Below are positions 1 to 8,995 of a stretch of DNA of 37,520 bases, one piece after another. The stretch comes from Nitrosomonadales bacterium. Its GTDB lineage: Bacteria; Pseudomonadota; Gammaproteobacteria; Burkholderiales; Gallionellaceae. How positions within the stretch are numbered: position 1 is the stretch's first letter; every line of letters starts with the position of its first letter. Under the pieces are notes generated by a model. It was not told where the DNA came from. It saw only the letters and a list, made by a program, of their open reading frames with translations, and searched no databases. A program made the translations under genes and the position numbers. Location of the stretch: assembly GCA_016195965.1 (NCBI GenBank), contig JACPYR010000084.1, positions 1 through 37,520 of the forward strand, read 5' to 3'.

Positions 1-849
1 CTCGACAATCGCATTGATCAGGTTCTGCGGCACATCGCTGTAGTTTGCCAGCAATTGTTTGGTGTCTTTGGGCAGGCAGTAGCCGCCGTAGCCGAACGAT
101 GGGTTGTTGTAATGGTCGCCGATGCGGGGGTCTAGGCATACTCCCTGGATAATTTGCCTGGTATCCAAACCGTGTGTGGCGGCATAGGTGTCCAGTTCGT
201 TGAAGTAGGCGACACGCATCGCAAGGTAGGTGTTGGCAAACAGCTTGACCGCCTCTGCCTCGGTGGGGTCGGTGAACAGGACTGGTATATCCTGCTTGAC
301 CGCGCCCTGCTCAAGCAGGGCGGCAAATATTTCGGCGCGGCGCGAACGCTCGCCGACGACGATGCGCGAGGGGTATAGGTTGTCGTACAAGGCGCGTCCT
401 TCGCGCAGGAATTCTGGCGAAAAAATCAGGTTATCGCAGCTGAATTGCGCCCGCGCTTTTACGGTGTAACCTACCGGGATGGTGGATTTGATGACCATCA
501 CCGCCTGCGGGCTGATGCTCAGCACGTCCTGTATCACTGCCTCGATCGAACGGGTGTTGAAGTAGTTGGTCTCCGGATCGTAGTCGGTGGGGGTGGCGAT
601 GATGACGTAGTCTGCCCCCGCATAGGCTTCGCGCTTGTCCAGCGTGGCCTTGAAGTTGAGTTTCTTGTTGGCGAGGTAGTCTTCGATCTCGGCATCTTCG
701 ATCGGCGATTGCTTGCGGTTGAGCATCGCCACCTTTTCGGGAACGATGTCGATCGCTACCACTTCATTGTGTTGCGCAAGCAGGATGGCGTTGGAGAGTC
801 CGACGTAGCCGGTTCCGGCGATGGCGATTTTCAGAGGTTCAAGGTTCAA
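1..849 (-). CDS. ugd: UDP-glucose/GDP-mannose dehydrogenase family protein, C-terminus cut by window edge
   Basis: NAD-dependent sugar-nucleotide dehydrogenase that would oxidise a UDP-hexose (most likely UDP-glucose to UDP-glucuronate) in the cytoplasm to supply exopolysaccharide synthesis. Counting from the CTG at 834, a Rossmann motif G-T-G-Y-V-G lies at residues 7-12, FSPEFLREG at 138-146 and the catalytic cysteine motif [10 protein letters not shown] around residue 253. Family members are about 390 residues, so roughly 110 are missing beyond position 1. The start is unusual: the conserved N-terminus [12 protein letters not shown] is preceded by CTG where homologues have ATG, and the only in-frame standard start is TTG at 849, inside a heptamer repeat and with no ribosome binding site. 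A stop lies at 853-855. It follows wzz in the same direction, which fits polysaccharide production. UDP-glucose specificity is inferred. Confidence 0.88.
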   Translation of the reverse strand, partial: MNLEPLKIAIAGTGYVGLSNAILLAQHNEVVAIDIVPEKVAMLNRKQSPIEDAEIEDYLANKKLNFKATLDKREAYAGADYVIIATPTDYDPETNYFNTRSIEAVIQDVLSISPQAVMVIKSTIPVGYTVKARAQFSCDNLIFSPEFLREGRALYDNLYPSRIVVGERSRRAEIFAALLEQGAVKQDIPVLFTDPTEAEAVKLFANTYLAMRVAYFNELDTYAATHGLDTRQIIQGVCLDPRIGDHYNNPSFGYGGYCLPKDTKQLLANYSDVPQNLINAIVE

Positions 850-920
850 CGTTCAAGGTTCAAGGTGCAAGGTTCGAGGTTCAAAGTTCAAGGTTCAAGG
901 TTCAAGGTTCAAGGTTCAAA
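835..920. repeat. Degenerate GGTTCAA heptamer tandem repeat
   Basis: About twelve head-to-tail copies of a 7-base unit, GGTTCAA on the plus strand, with variants such as AGTTCAA, GGTGCAA and GGTTCGA. The array begins at the first conserved codon of the ugd-like gene and fills most of the wzz-ugd gap, so it forms the 5' leader and possibly the first codons of that gene. Seven is not a multiple of three, so a change in copy number would shift any reading frame starting inside it. Confidence 0.9.
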
Positions 921-967
921 CAAAGCGTTGCGTTACTTTTGCCTGAACCTTTTGCACTGTAGGTATA

Positions 968-1930
968 TCAACGCTTGAACCGGAATGCGTTGCGCAACTC
1001 CGTCCATCGCGCCGCCTGCTCGGGCTGCTCCCCGGCACGTAGCATGGCCTCTCTGACAAAAGCCCAGATCACCGAGAGAAAAAACGCCACCAGCGTCGCC
1101 AATATTACGATCAGACTGCGCTTAGGCTTAGCCTTCCTTTCAGGCGGTATCGCCTTGTCCAGCACCTGCACCAGCGGGAAGTCCTTGGCCTCGTCCATCT
1201 TGGCCATCGCAAATTGCTTGGCCAGTATTTCCCACAACGCTTCCTGATACTTCAGGTTACGCATCGCGTCGAGATAATGCAGGCTGGTGCTGGGCGTCCT
1301 GTCCAGCTGAATTTCCGCATCGGTGAGCTTGTCCCGCGCCTGATGTAATTGCTGCTCGAAAAATGTTCGCTTCAGCGAAGCGTCCGTCAAGGCGTTGACC
1401 TGCATCATCGTATTCAGCTCTTCAACGTAGGCATTCGCAATTTCGGCGGCACGCCCGGGATCAAGATCGCTGACCTCGACGGCGATCACGCCATCCTTGC
1501 CCGAGGTAAAAATGGAATTGCCTTCCAGCGCGTGTAGCGTATCCGTCTGGGTTTTAGTTTCATATATTTTCTGTAAATCGAAGCGCTTGGCAATTTTCTC
1601 CTGCATCGTGCGGCTCTTCAGCAGGGCAATATAAAGATCGTTCGGATTCTTAATGCCCAGCGATCCCCCGGCCAAGCCCGCCAGCCCCCCCAGCTGGCCC
1701 AGCATTGCGCTGGCCGAAGACTGGCTTTGCTGCGGCGGCAAGATTTTGGCTGTGGCGCTATAAATAGCCGGCAAGGTAAACGCATAGCCGATAGACAACA
1801 GCGCCGCCGCAAATGTTACCTTGAGGATCATCGCCTTATTTTTGGCGAGCACCAGCAACAGATCGAGCAGGCTGATTTCATCGTCTTCCGGATATGCCTG
1901 CGGCACAGAATTGGTTTGCTGTTCAGTCAT
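968..1930 (-). CDS. wzz: Wzz/chain-length determinant family protein
   Basis: Inner-membrane polysaccharide co-polymerase of 320 residues that would set polymer length and couple synthesis to export. A cytoplasmic N-terminal stretch with acidic residues leads to a first membrane segment at about residues 36-56, followed by the Wzz hallmark of a periplasmic segment starting YSATAKILPPQ. The middle is helical and coiled-coil-like, and a second membrane segment lies near 272-294 (SLIVILATLVAFFLSVIWAF). A small basic tail ends FRFKR. No tyrosine-kinase domain is attached. It lies downstream of the export gene, separated by a HepT-like remnant, and upstream of the sugar-nucleotide dehydrogenase in the same direction. 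The start ATG at 1930 is the first codon of the conserved reading frame. Confidence 0.87.
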   Translation of the reverse strand: MTEQQTNSVPQAYPEDDEISLLDLLLVLAKNKAMILKVTFAAALLSIGYAFTLPAIYSATAKILPPQQSQSSASAMLGQLGGLAGLAGGSLGIKNPNDLYIALLKSRTMQEKIAKRFDLQKIYETKTQTDTLHALEGNSIFTSGKDGVIAVEVSDLDPGRAAEIANAYVEELNTMMQVNALTDASLKRTFFEQQLHQARDKLTDAEIQLDRTPSTSLHYLDAMRNLKYQEALWEILAKQFAMAKMDEAKDFPLVQVLDKAIPPERKAKPKRSLIVILATLVAFFLSVIWAFVREAMLRAGEQPEQAARWTELRNAFRFKR

Positions 1931-1948
1931 GATTTGCTTGAAACGTTA

Positions 1949-2149
1949 TTAGTTATTGGCGAACTGTTTGATGACATGCGCCGAATAGGCGCGCACATCC
2001 CGCAAGTCGCGCGTGACGATACTCTTCAAAATGGCCCAGTCCAGCTCACGGTAGTCGTGCACGGCCACATTGCGGAACCCCACCATCTTTTTCATGCGCG
2101 CCAGCACACGTTCAATGATTTCAGCTTTGTCCAGCACTCGATTCATCAT
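1949..2149 (-). pseudogene. HepT-like (DUF86) ribonuclease remnant, C-terminal half only
   Basis: A 66-residue frame whose central part, KMVGFRNVAVHDYRELD, matches the C-terminal core of HepT/DUF86 toxins, including the R-x4-H-x-Y active-site motif (here RNVAVHDY). Intact HepT proteins are about 110-140 residues. Here the N-terminal helices are missing and the frame starts only 11 bases after the stop of the export gene. No MntA-type nucleotidyltransferase antitoxin is visible beside it. It sits between the wza-like gene and wzz, so it is most likely debris from a toxin-antitoxin module replaced at this junction. It could still be translated as a small protein. Confidence 0.6.
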
Positions 2150-2160
2150 AGACTCATCCG

Positions 2161-4596
2161 CTACATGCGCAATACCTTGATACTGGTGACTCCCAGTGCG
2201 AACTGGTAGAAGATTTGCGTCCAGTCCTTCAGCTCTTTGGTGAACTGGAATTTATCCAGCAGCTCCGGCACGATGATGGCGTCCCCCGGTTGCAGGCTAT
2301 GACTCGCAAACGAGTTGAAGAACAACAGATAGCTGGAATTTTGCGCGCTCGCGACGGAACCGTCCGCACGCAACAAATAGATGCGATCCTTATCCGCATC
2401 GCGCGTCGGCCCGCCGGCCTGGTCGAGATAATCGCCGACACGCTTGCCCGGTTTGTACATGAAGGCGTTTTCGTTATAAACCATGCCCATCACGTTGATC
2501 ACCGAAGGCTTGGCAGGCACCATCAGGCGGTCTCCGTCCTCCAATGCGATATCCGGCAGCTCATCTATTCTGCCGCTGTTGTTCTCGTCAATTTCCAGCA
2601 CCACGCGTCCGGTCGCCTTGGCATCGCGCATTTTTGCGACCACCGCCAGTTGGGCATCGGCCGCAGCCTTGCTCGACGCGGCGTCTTCTCCCGACAGAGC
2701 ACCGCGCTCTTTGCTGGCCAGATTGCGCCGTATGCTTTGCTCCATTTTATCGAGCATCTCGTCCAGTTTCTTTTGCTGCAGCATGCGCACGGCCTCGCGG
2801 TCAAATTCCGCGCCAAACAAAAATGCATTCGGCGTGAACCCGCCCACCCGCTTGACCAGACCGCGCAACGTCTCTCCGGGCAATGCCTTGTACAAACCCG
2901 CCGCCGCAAATTCCCCCTCCAGCAGAACATACGCGCTACGGCTGGCCAGCGGCACCTGTATATCCTGCTGGGAAAAGATGGTGACCAAATCGCCTGGCTG
3001 TAGTTGCAAGTTTTGCCGGACGTCGCCCGCAATCGCATTGCCCAAATTAAACGGAATCAGTTGCGTAGTGAGGTCCTCGGTGTTCAGCCGTTCAATCAAG
3101 GCATATTCCCAATTGATTTCAGACACGCCCTGTTTGATTTCGCTGCGCAGTTGCGCCTGTCCCTGCGCTCTATCCTGTCCCTGCGCTCTATCCTGTCCCT
3201 GCGCTCTATCCTGTCCCTGCGCTCTATCCTGTCCCTGCGCGCGCTCTTGTCCCTGCGCAAGCACTTGTGCAACATCGCGTTGTGTTGCCCGATTTTTCTT
3301 GAGCCAATAATCGGGAGTAATCAAAGCCTGCCTGTCCGGAATCAGATCGCTGATACGCATGCCGGTCTTCCATGGATAACGCCCCGGCTCGGCAACATTG
3401 CCGCGCAAGGTGATCGCATTTTCAAAACGCGGCCCCAATGACTTCACCTGCACCAGATCTCCATCCTTGAGCGGATAGGTCAAACCGGCGGCATCCAGTT
3501 GCAACTCTTCCACCTTGCGCACCCTGCGCGCCTCGATACGTTCCAGCAGGACATTCTGGGTCTTGGCCGTGGTCGTCATCCCACCGGATAGCTCCAGCAA
3601 CTCTCCCAGAGTATTTTTTTCGCCCTTCAGCTCATAAATCCCCGGGGTATTGACCCCACCGTAAATGGCTACCAGCTGACCCGCAGGGGGGATGTAAATA
3701 ACGTCACCCGGCAGCAACGAAATATCTTTGCTCTTGTCGCCTTTCAGCAAAAAGTCGTACAAGTCCAATTCCGTGACATTCTCGCCATTGCGTTTCACCT
3801 GAATATGACGCAACGAGCCTCGGGACGAGGGTCCGCCGGACACGAACAGGGTGTTCACCAGAGTGCTGAGCGAGCTGATGGTATAAACACCGGGCTGTTT
3901 GGCCTGCCCCACTACAAAAACCTGGATGGAACGCAATCGTCCCAACGAAACGTTCAGTTCGAAATTGCGGAACACCTTGCCGATAGAAGTTTTCAGGTGA
4001 TGTTGCAGATCCTGATAGCGTACCCCCGTTACCTTGATACTGCCTACCTTGGGTAAATCCACCGTACCATTCCTGTTTACGACCGTGGTGAAATCGATAT
4101 CGATACCGCCCCAGGTCTTGATGACCAGCTCATCTCCCGGACCGATCATGTAATCCGGCGTGACAGGTGCATTATCGACCGGTGCAAATGTGGAGGCCTC
4201 GCCAAAAAACAGGTTGTGGCCGTATATCGGCAAACGTCTCCCGGCCGATTGCGCAACAAATTCCTGGAAATCATTTTTTTCTTCCACCGGAACAGACGGC
4301 GGATTTTTTTCGCTGGGATTGATCTGCTCGGGTGGTAATCCGGGTTGCGCTTTTTTTGTCAGCGATTGCGCATCGCCGCCGGGCAACGCGCCCCCTCCTG
4401 CAGCCAGAGCGCTCAAACACGCCGTTTGTGCCGCCACAGAAGGCAGGCTGTTGCATTTTTCGCTGGTGATGGCCGAGGAGCCGCCACCCAACATCGCCGC
4501 CTGCCCCAACGCAGGGGCCAGCAACGCAATTGCGCACACGAATGTTTTAATTTGCAGACTTACGCTTCCTGATTTCTTGTTGAAATAACCCGCCAT
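2161..4596 (-). CDS. Long polysaccharide export outer-membrane protein with SLBB domains (Wza-like)
   Basis: Periplasmic/outer-membrane export channel component for exopolysaccharide, 811 residues. A signal-like N-terminus (about 1-33) is followed by a low-complexity stretch. The poly-export domain lies at about 145-225 (DYMIGPGDELVIKTWGG), then several SLBB-type ligand-binding folds at about 230-400, around 550-600 and 705-790; repeated PGD.(L/I/V) motifs mark their ends. Classical Wza is about 380 residues, so this is the long multi-SLBB type. No lipobox cysteine is obvious. Residues 444-480 are a hydrophilic insert made of a repeated DRAQGQ hexapeptide. It is the first gene of the minus-strand block it shares with wzz and ugd. 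Confidence 0.88.
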   Translation of the reverse strand: MAGYFNKKSGSVSLQIKTFVCAIALLAPALGQAAMLGGGSSAITSEKCNSLPSVAAQTACLSALAAGGGALPGGDAQSLTKKAQPGLPPEQINPSEKNPPSVPVEEKNDFQEFVAQSAGRRLPIYGHNLFFGEASTFAPVDNAPVTPDYMIGPGDELVIKTWGGIDIDFTTVVNRNGTVDLPKVGSIKVTGVRYQDLQHHLKTSIGKVFRNFELNVSLGRLRSIQVFVVGQAKQPGVYTISSLSTLVNTLFVSGGPSSRGSLRHIQVKRNGENVTELDLYDFLLKGDKSKDISLLPGDVIYIPPAGQLVAIYGGVNTPGIYELKGEKNTLGELLELSGGMTTTAKTQNVLLERIEARRVRKVEELQLDAAGLTYPLKDGDLVQVKSLGPRFENAITLRGNVAEPGRYPWKTGMRISDLIPDRQALITPDYWLKKNRATQRDVAQVLAQGQERAQGQDRAQGQDRAQGQDRAQGQDRAQGQAQLRSEIKQGVSEINWEYALIERLNTEDLTTQLIPFNLGNAIAGDVRQNLQLQPGDLVTIFSQQDIQVPLASRSAYVLLEGEFAAAGLYKALPGETLRGLVKRVGGFTPNAFLFGAEFDREAVRMLQQKKLDEMLDKMEQSIRRNLASKERGALSGEDAASSKAAADAQLAVVAKMRDAKATGRVVLEIDENNSGRIDELPDIALEDGDRLMVPAKPSVINVMGMVYNENAFMYKPGKRVGDYLDQAGGPTRDADKDRIYLLRADGSVASAQNSSYLLFFNSFASHSLQPGDAIIVPELLDKFQFTKELKDWTQIFYQFALGVTSIKVLRM
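3156..3263. repeat. In-frame 18-bp tandem repeat (DRAQGQ hexapeptide) within the export gene
   Basis: Four identical 18-base copies run from 3156 to 3227 (plus-strand unit begins CCTGTCCCTG), followed by two degenerate copies to 3263. On the coding strand they encode a charged, glutamine-rich hexapeptide array. The unit length preserves the reading frame whatever the copy number, so length variation between strains would be tolerated. Confidence 0.93.
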
Positions 4597-4632
4597 CTAC
4601 TCACACCCTTTTCATTTCCGCGTTACGCCAAC

Positions 4633-4660
4633 CGATATGAACGACTATTCTTTCATATCG
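4633..4660. promoter_or_regulatory. Perfect 9-bp inverted repeat upstream of the export gene
   Basis: CGATATGAA and TTCATATCG form a perfect 9-bp inverted repeat with a 10-base spacer. It lies 37-64 bases before the ATG of the wza-like gene, in the 156-base gap after the GMC oxidoreductase gene. The symmetry and position suit either a dimeric regulator site or a 5' leader hairpin of the polysaccharide operon. A possible -10 box (TAGAAT on the minus strand, 4684-4689) lies just upstream. The function is inferred. Confidence 0.45.
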
Positions 4661-4752
4661 CGAGGACAAGCAATAAGTCGCGGATTCTAACACCGATCAG
4701 CCGCCACACGAAGCGCGGGCACTATAGCGGAATAGAGTCCAGAGAAATTCGT

Positions 4753-6378
4753 TCAGGCTTTCCGGCCCAACTTGCGGTCTTCCCGTATCATGTCGCTGGC
4801 TTTCTCGGCGAACATCACCACCGGAGAGCAGGTGTTGCCCGAGAGTATCGCGGGCATGATGGACGCATCGACCACGCGCAAACCGGCGATGCCATGCACG
4901 CGCAGCCTGGCATCGACCACCGCCATCGGATCATTTTGCCTGCCCATCTTGCAGGTGCCGGAGGGATGGAATATCGTCGTGCCGATATCGCCCGCCGCCT
5001 TGACCAACTCAGCGTCGCTCTGAAAACTTAAGCCGGGTTTGAATTCCTCGGCCGCGAAGCGCTGCAAGGCCCGCGCCGCGACGATGCGCCTGGTCAAGCG
5101 CAGGGAAGCGGCCGCCACTTTCCGGTCACCCTCGGTGGACAGGTAATTGGGCTGGATCAGCGGTGCCTCGCGACTGTCCGCGCTGCCGATACGGATATGG
5201 CCGCGACTTTCCGGATGCAGGTTGCACACCGAGGCGGTGAATGCCGGGAAGTCGTGCAGCGGCTCGCCGAACTTGTCCAGCGACAACGGCTGCACGTGGT
5301 ATTCCAGATTGGGCGTGGGCCGGCTTGCGTCCGAGCGCACAAACGCGCCCAACTGGCTGGGCGACATGGACAGCGGGCCGCTGCGGAACAGCAGGTATTC
5401 CAGCCCTATGCCTATCCGTCCGAACAGGCTTGCCGAGGTCTCGTTCAAAGTCCGTGTGTTCTTCACCTTGAACGCCATGCGCAGTTGCAAATGATCCTGC
5501 AGGTTTTCTCCGACGCCGCTCAATTCGTGGGCCACCGGGATGCCGTGTTGCTGCAACAGCGCCGCAGGGCCTATGCCCGAGCATTGCAGGATTTGCGGCG
5601 AACTCACCGCGCCTGCGGCGAGCAACGTTTCATGTGCGGCGTCCGCTGCAAAGAGTTGACCGCCCCGCCAGAACTCGACGCCTGCAACGCGCTTGCCCTC
5701 CAGTCGCAGCCGTTTCACCAGCGCACCGGTGATCACCCTGAGATTGCCCCGCCGCAATGCCGGGCGCAGGAAACCTTTCGCGGCATTCCAGCGCACGCCG
5801 CGTTTCTGGTTGACCTCGAAGTAACCGCAACCCTCGTTGTTGCCGCGATTGAAGTCTATGACCTTGGGTATCCCCACCTCGGCTGCCGCATCGCGGAACG
5901 CATCGAGTATCTCCCAGGACAGCCGCTGCTGCTCGACCCGCCATTCGCCGCCGACATGGTGCAGCTCGTCCGCGCCGCGCGCATAATCTTCCGAGCGCAG
6001 GTAATAGGGCAGCACATCGTCCCAGCCCCAGCCGGGATTGCCCAGCGCCCGCCACTGCTCGAAATCGCGCTGCTGGCCGCGCATATAGATCATGCCGTTG
6101 ATCGACGAGCTGCCGCCCAGCACGCGGCCCCTGGGGTAACCTATGCTGCGCCCGTTCAGGCCGGGTTCGGGCTGGGTCTTGAAGCACCAGTCGGTGCGCG
6201 GATTACCTATGCAATGCAGGTAGCCGACCGGAATATGTATCCACAAATAATCATCCTTGCCGCCCGCTTCCAGCATCAGCACGCGGATATCGGGATCGCC
6301 GGACAGGCGGTTGGCCAGCACGCAGCCCGCCGTGCCGCCGCCTATGATGATGTAGTCGTAACTGCCGATCGATTCCAT
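4753..6378 (-). CDS. GMC-family FAD-dependent alcohol oxidoreductase (choline dehydrogenase-like)
   Basis: Flavoprotein of 541 residues that would oxidise an alcohol to an aldehyde. The FAD dinucleotide motif is at about residues 8-26 (DYIIIGGGTAGCVLANRL). GMC signature 1 (GRVLGGSSSINGMIYMRG) is near 85-102 and signature 2 (GAVSSPQILQCSGIGP) near 255-270. The catalytic His is in FHPSGTCKMG at about 471 and the paired Asn in SGNTCSPV at about 515. Length and motifs match BetA-like alcohol dehydrogenases, but no betaine genes are nearby, so choline is doubtful as substrate. It is the last gene of the minus-strand carbon cluster, 23 bases after malate synthase, which suggests that it feeds an aldehyde or hydroxy acid into that pathway. 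Confidence 0.9.
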   Translation of the reverse strand: MESIGSYDYIIIGGGTAGCVLANRLSGDPDIRVLMLEAGGKDDYLWIHIPVGYLHCIGNPRTDWCFKTQPEPGLNGRSIGYPRGRVLGGSSSINGMIYMRGQQRDFEQWRALGNPGWGWDDVLPYYLRSEDYARGADELHHVGGEWRVEQQRLSWEILDAFRDAAAEVGIPKVIDFNRGNNEGCGYFEVNQKRGVRWNAAKGFLRPALRRGNLRVITGALVKRLRLEGKRVAGVEFWRGGQLFAADAAHETLLAAGAVSSPQILQCSGIGPAALLQQHGIPVAHELSGVGENLQDHLQLRMAFKVKNTRTLNETSASLFGRIGIGLEYLLFRSGPLSMSPSQLGAFVRSDASRPTPNLEYHVQPLSLDKFGEPLHDFPAFTASVCNLHPESRGHIRIGSADSREAPLIQPNYLSTEGDRKVAAASLRLTRRIVAARALQRFAAEEFKPGLSFQSDAELVKAAGDIGTTIFHPSGTCKMGRQNDPMAVVDARLRVHGIAGLRVVDASIMPAILSGNTCSPVVMFAEKASDMIREDRKLGRKA

Positions 6379-6401
6379 ACCAGCGCCCTATCGCCGCAGG
6401 C

Positions 6402-7994
6402 TCACGCCAGCGTCGCATAACAATAGTTGGTCAGGAACTCGACAAGGCTCTCCTGTTCGATCAACTGCTCGAACAGCAGCGCGGCCTTGCGGTAATCCCC
6501 GGCGATGAAGCGCTGCTCTTTCACCCCGGCCAGGATGCCTTCCAGCACCGCAGGAATCATCGCGCCCACCATCTCCAGCGTCACGCGGCGCCCGTCGTCC
6601 AGCACGCCGTGCGGGCTGTGTATCCACTGCCACACCTGCGAGCGCGAAATCTCCGCAGTCGCCGCATCCTCCATCAGATGGTGCAGCGGCACGCAGCCTG
6701 TGCCCGCCAGCCAGGCGCCCAGATAGGCGATCGCCACCTCGAGGTTGAAGCGCAATCCCGCCTCGGTGATGGGGGCACGCGGCTCGAATTTCAGCAAATC
6801 GGCAGCGGCGCTCTCCACATCGTGGCGCTTCCTGTCCAGTTGGTTGGCAGCCGGCATCAGCCTGTCGAACACCTCCATCACCACCGCCACCAGGCCGGGA
6901 TGAGCCACCCAGGTGCCATCGTGGCCGTCGCCGGCTTCCCGTTCCTTGTCGGCGCGTACCTTGGCCAATGCGGCATCGTTCGCCGCCGGGTCGTTCTTGA
7001 TCGGAATCTGCGCCGCCATGCCGCCCATCGCATGCGCGTTGCGGCGATGACAGGTCTTGATCAACAGCAGCGAATAGGCGCGCATGAAGGGTGAGGTCAT
7101 ACCCACCATGCCGCGGTCGGCGAGTATGAAGTCCTTGCGATGGCCGAATTTTTTGATGCAGCTGAATATGTAGTCCCAGCGCCCGCAATTGAGTCCCGCC
7201 GAATGCTCGCGCAACTCGTAAAGTATCTCGTCCATCTCGAAAGCTGCGGGCAAAGTCTCGATCAGCACCGTCGCCTTGATCGTGCCCTGCGCAATTCCCA
7301 GACGTTGCTGCGCATGGACGAATACCTCGTTCCACAACCTGGCCTCCAGATGGCTTTCCATCTTTGGCAGATAGAAATAAGGCGCCGTGCCGCGCGCCAG
7401 CATAACCTGCGCATTGTGGAAAAAATACAGGCCGAAATCGAACAGGCTGGCCGACACCGGCTTGCCGTCCACGGTCATGTGCTTCTCGACCATATGCCAG
7501 CCGCGCGGACGCATGAACAACACCGCTATCTTGTCGTTCAGGCGGTAAGTCTTGCCGTCCGGGTTGACATGGCGGATCGTGCGGTTGACCGCATCGCGCA
7601 GGTTGATCTGCGCCTCGATCACGTTGTGCCAGGTCGGCGTCATCGAATCTTCCAGGTCGGCCAGATACACCTTCGCGCCCGCATTCAGCCCGTTGATCAG
7701 CATCTTGCGCTCCGCAGGTCCGGTCAGCTCGACGCGCCGGTCTTGCAGTTCCGCAGGCACGGGCGCAATCGTCCAAGCGCCGCTGCGCACGGCTGCGGTC
7801 TCGGCGAGGAAATCGGGCAGCCTGCCGCAGTCCCACTCCGCCTGCCTCAACACCCGGCGCTGCAACAGCGACTGGCGCACCGGCTCGAACTTGCGCGCCA
7901 GTTCGGCGACGAACGCCAGTGCATCGGGAGTGAGAATTCCGGATTGCTCGGTCGTAACCGGAACGTGAATTTCGATACCTTGCAGAGTGCTCAT
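6402..7994 (-). CDS. aceB: Malate synthase A
   Basis: Condenses glyoxylate with acetyl-CoA to malate in the cytoplasm. The 530-residue length is typical of the A isoform. Visible motifs are the LADLEDSMTPTWHN segment, the arginine-containing LFMRPRGWHM near residue 160 and the family signature around DRGMVGMTSPFMRAY. The catalytic aspartate is in HLMEDAATAEIS (Asp443). The start at 7994 has a strong GGAGG six bases upstream. No isocitrate lyase gene is present in the window, so glyoxylate probably comes from a C2 compound rather than the glyoxylate shunt. It is followed by the GMC oxidoreductase and preceded by a D-2-hydroxyacid dehydrogenase. Confidence 0.96.
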   Translation of the reverse strand: MSTLQGIEIHVPVTTEQSGILTPDALAFVAELARKFEPVRQSLLQRRVLRQAEWDCGRLPDFLAETAAVRSGAWTIAPVPAELQDRRVELTGPAERKMLINGLNAGAKVYLADLEDSMTPTWHNVIEAQINLRDAVNRTIRHVNPDGKTYRLNDKIAVLFMRPRGWHMVEKHMTVDGKPVSASLFDFGLYFFHNAQVMLARGTAPYFYLPKMESHLEARLWNEVFVHAQQRLGIAQGTIKATVLIETLPAAFEMDEILYELREHSAGLNCGRWDYIFSCIKKFGHRKDFILADRGMVGMTSPFMRAYSLLLIKTCHRRNAHAMGGMAAQIPIKNDPAANDAALAKVRADKEREAGDGHDGTWVAHPGLVAVVMEVFDRLMPAANQLDRKRHDVESAAADLLKFEPRAPITEAGLRFNLEVAIAYLGAWLAGTGCVPLHHLMEDAATAEISRSQVWQWIHSPHGVLDDGRRVTLEMVGAMIPAVLEGILAGVKEQRFIAGDYRKAALLFEQLIEQESLVEFLTNYCYATLA

Positions 7995-8017
7995 ACCAGC
8001 CTCCTATTCATGTAAGG

Positions 8018-8965
8018 TCAAGCGACGCGGTTCTGCGGCGTGCCTGCAACAAATGCTTCGATATTGTCTATCAACTGGTCGGCCAGCGTCTGCATCGCGG
8101 CCCTGCCCGACCAGGCTATATGCGGCGTCAGAATGAAGTTCGGCAAATCGATGTCCAGCAGCGGATGGCCCTCGGTTGGCGGCTCCTTGCCCAGCACGTC
8201 GAACCCGGCACCGGCAATCTTATTGTTGCGCAACGCGTCAAGCAAAGCGGCCTCGTCGACCAGCCCGCCGCGCGCGGTGTTGATCAACAGCGCGTCAGTT
8301 TTCATGCGCGCGAATTCCGCAGCGCCTATCATATGGCGCGTCTGTTCGTTCAGCGGCAGATGCAGGGTGATCACGTCGCTCTCGCGCAGCACGGTGTCGA
8401 ACGCGGTGTAACCTTGCCGTATCGCAGAAGAATCTTTATGTTCGGCGAACAGCACCTTCATGCCGAAGGCTTGCGCAATCTGCGCCACCGATTTGCCTAT
8501 CGCGCCGCTGCCCATGATGCCCAGCGTGCTGCCATACAGGTCGCGCACCGGATGGGTGAACAGGCAAAACTGTGCGGCGCGCTGCCACTCGCCATTCTGC
8601 ATATCGGCACGGAACGCCAACAGGTTGCGGCGCAGCGCCAGCATCAGCATGAACACATGCTCGGGCACGGTATGCACGGAATAATTGCGGATGTTGGACA
8701 CGACGATGCCGCGTTCGCGGCAAGCTTCGAGGTCCACGTTGTTGGTGCCGGTCGCGGCGACGGCGACCATTTTCAAACCGGGCAATTGCTCCAGCGCCGC
8801 ACGGTTCAGCCCCACCTTGTTGGTGATCGCGATGGTCGCGTCCTGCAGCCTTGTCACAACCTGCTCGGCACCAGTGGCCGGATAGTCCTGCCATTGGTGC
8901 GCGAACGCCGGGCGGCGGATATCGGCGATGATGCTGGAGCGGTCGAGAAAAACTATCTTTTGCAT
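8018..8965 (-). CDS. D-2-hydroxyacid dehydrogenase (hydroxypyruvate/glyoxylate reductase-like)
   Basis: NAD(P)H-dependent reductase of 315 residues that interconverts 2-keto acids such as hydroxypyruvate or glyoxylate with D-glycerate or glycolate. The cofactor motif GIMGSGAIGKSVAQ lies mid-protein. The catalytic Arg-Glu-His set is seen as INTARGGLVDE, LGKEPPTEG and LTPHIAWSG. The frame is open to 9055, but those extra 30 codons are translated from a dispersed intergenic repeat. The Met at 8965 starts the conserved MQKIVFLDRSS and has a purine-rich AAAGAG just upstream, so it is chosen. Its place between malate synthase and a tartronate-semialdehyde-type reductase favours hydroxypyruvate or glyoxylate reduction. 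Confidence 0.92.
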   Translation of the reverse strand: MQKIVFLDRSSIIADIRRPAFAHQWQDYPATGAEQVVTRLQDATIAITNKVGLNRAALEQLPGLKMVAVAATGTNNVDLEACRERGIVVSNIRNYSVHTVPEHVFMLMLALRRNLLAFRADMQNGEWQRAAQFCLFTHPVRDLYGSTLGIMGSGAIGKSVAQIAQAFGMKVLFAEHKDSSAIRQGYTAFDTVLRESDVITLHLPLNEQTRHMIGAAEFARMKTDALLINTARGGLVDEAALLDALRNNKIAGAGFDVLGKEPPTEGHPLLDIDLPNFILTPHIAWSGRAAMQTLADQLIDNIEAFVAGTPQNRVA

Positions 8966-8995
8966 ATGCTCTTTCAGACCAGAAAAATAGTTACC

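Noticed and set aside
3004-3441. Plus-strand open frame across the export gene with a repetitive LRSILS pattern.
   Set aside because: It is the antisense reading of the 18-bp repeat; the minus-strand export gene explains the region.
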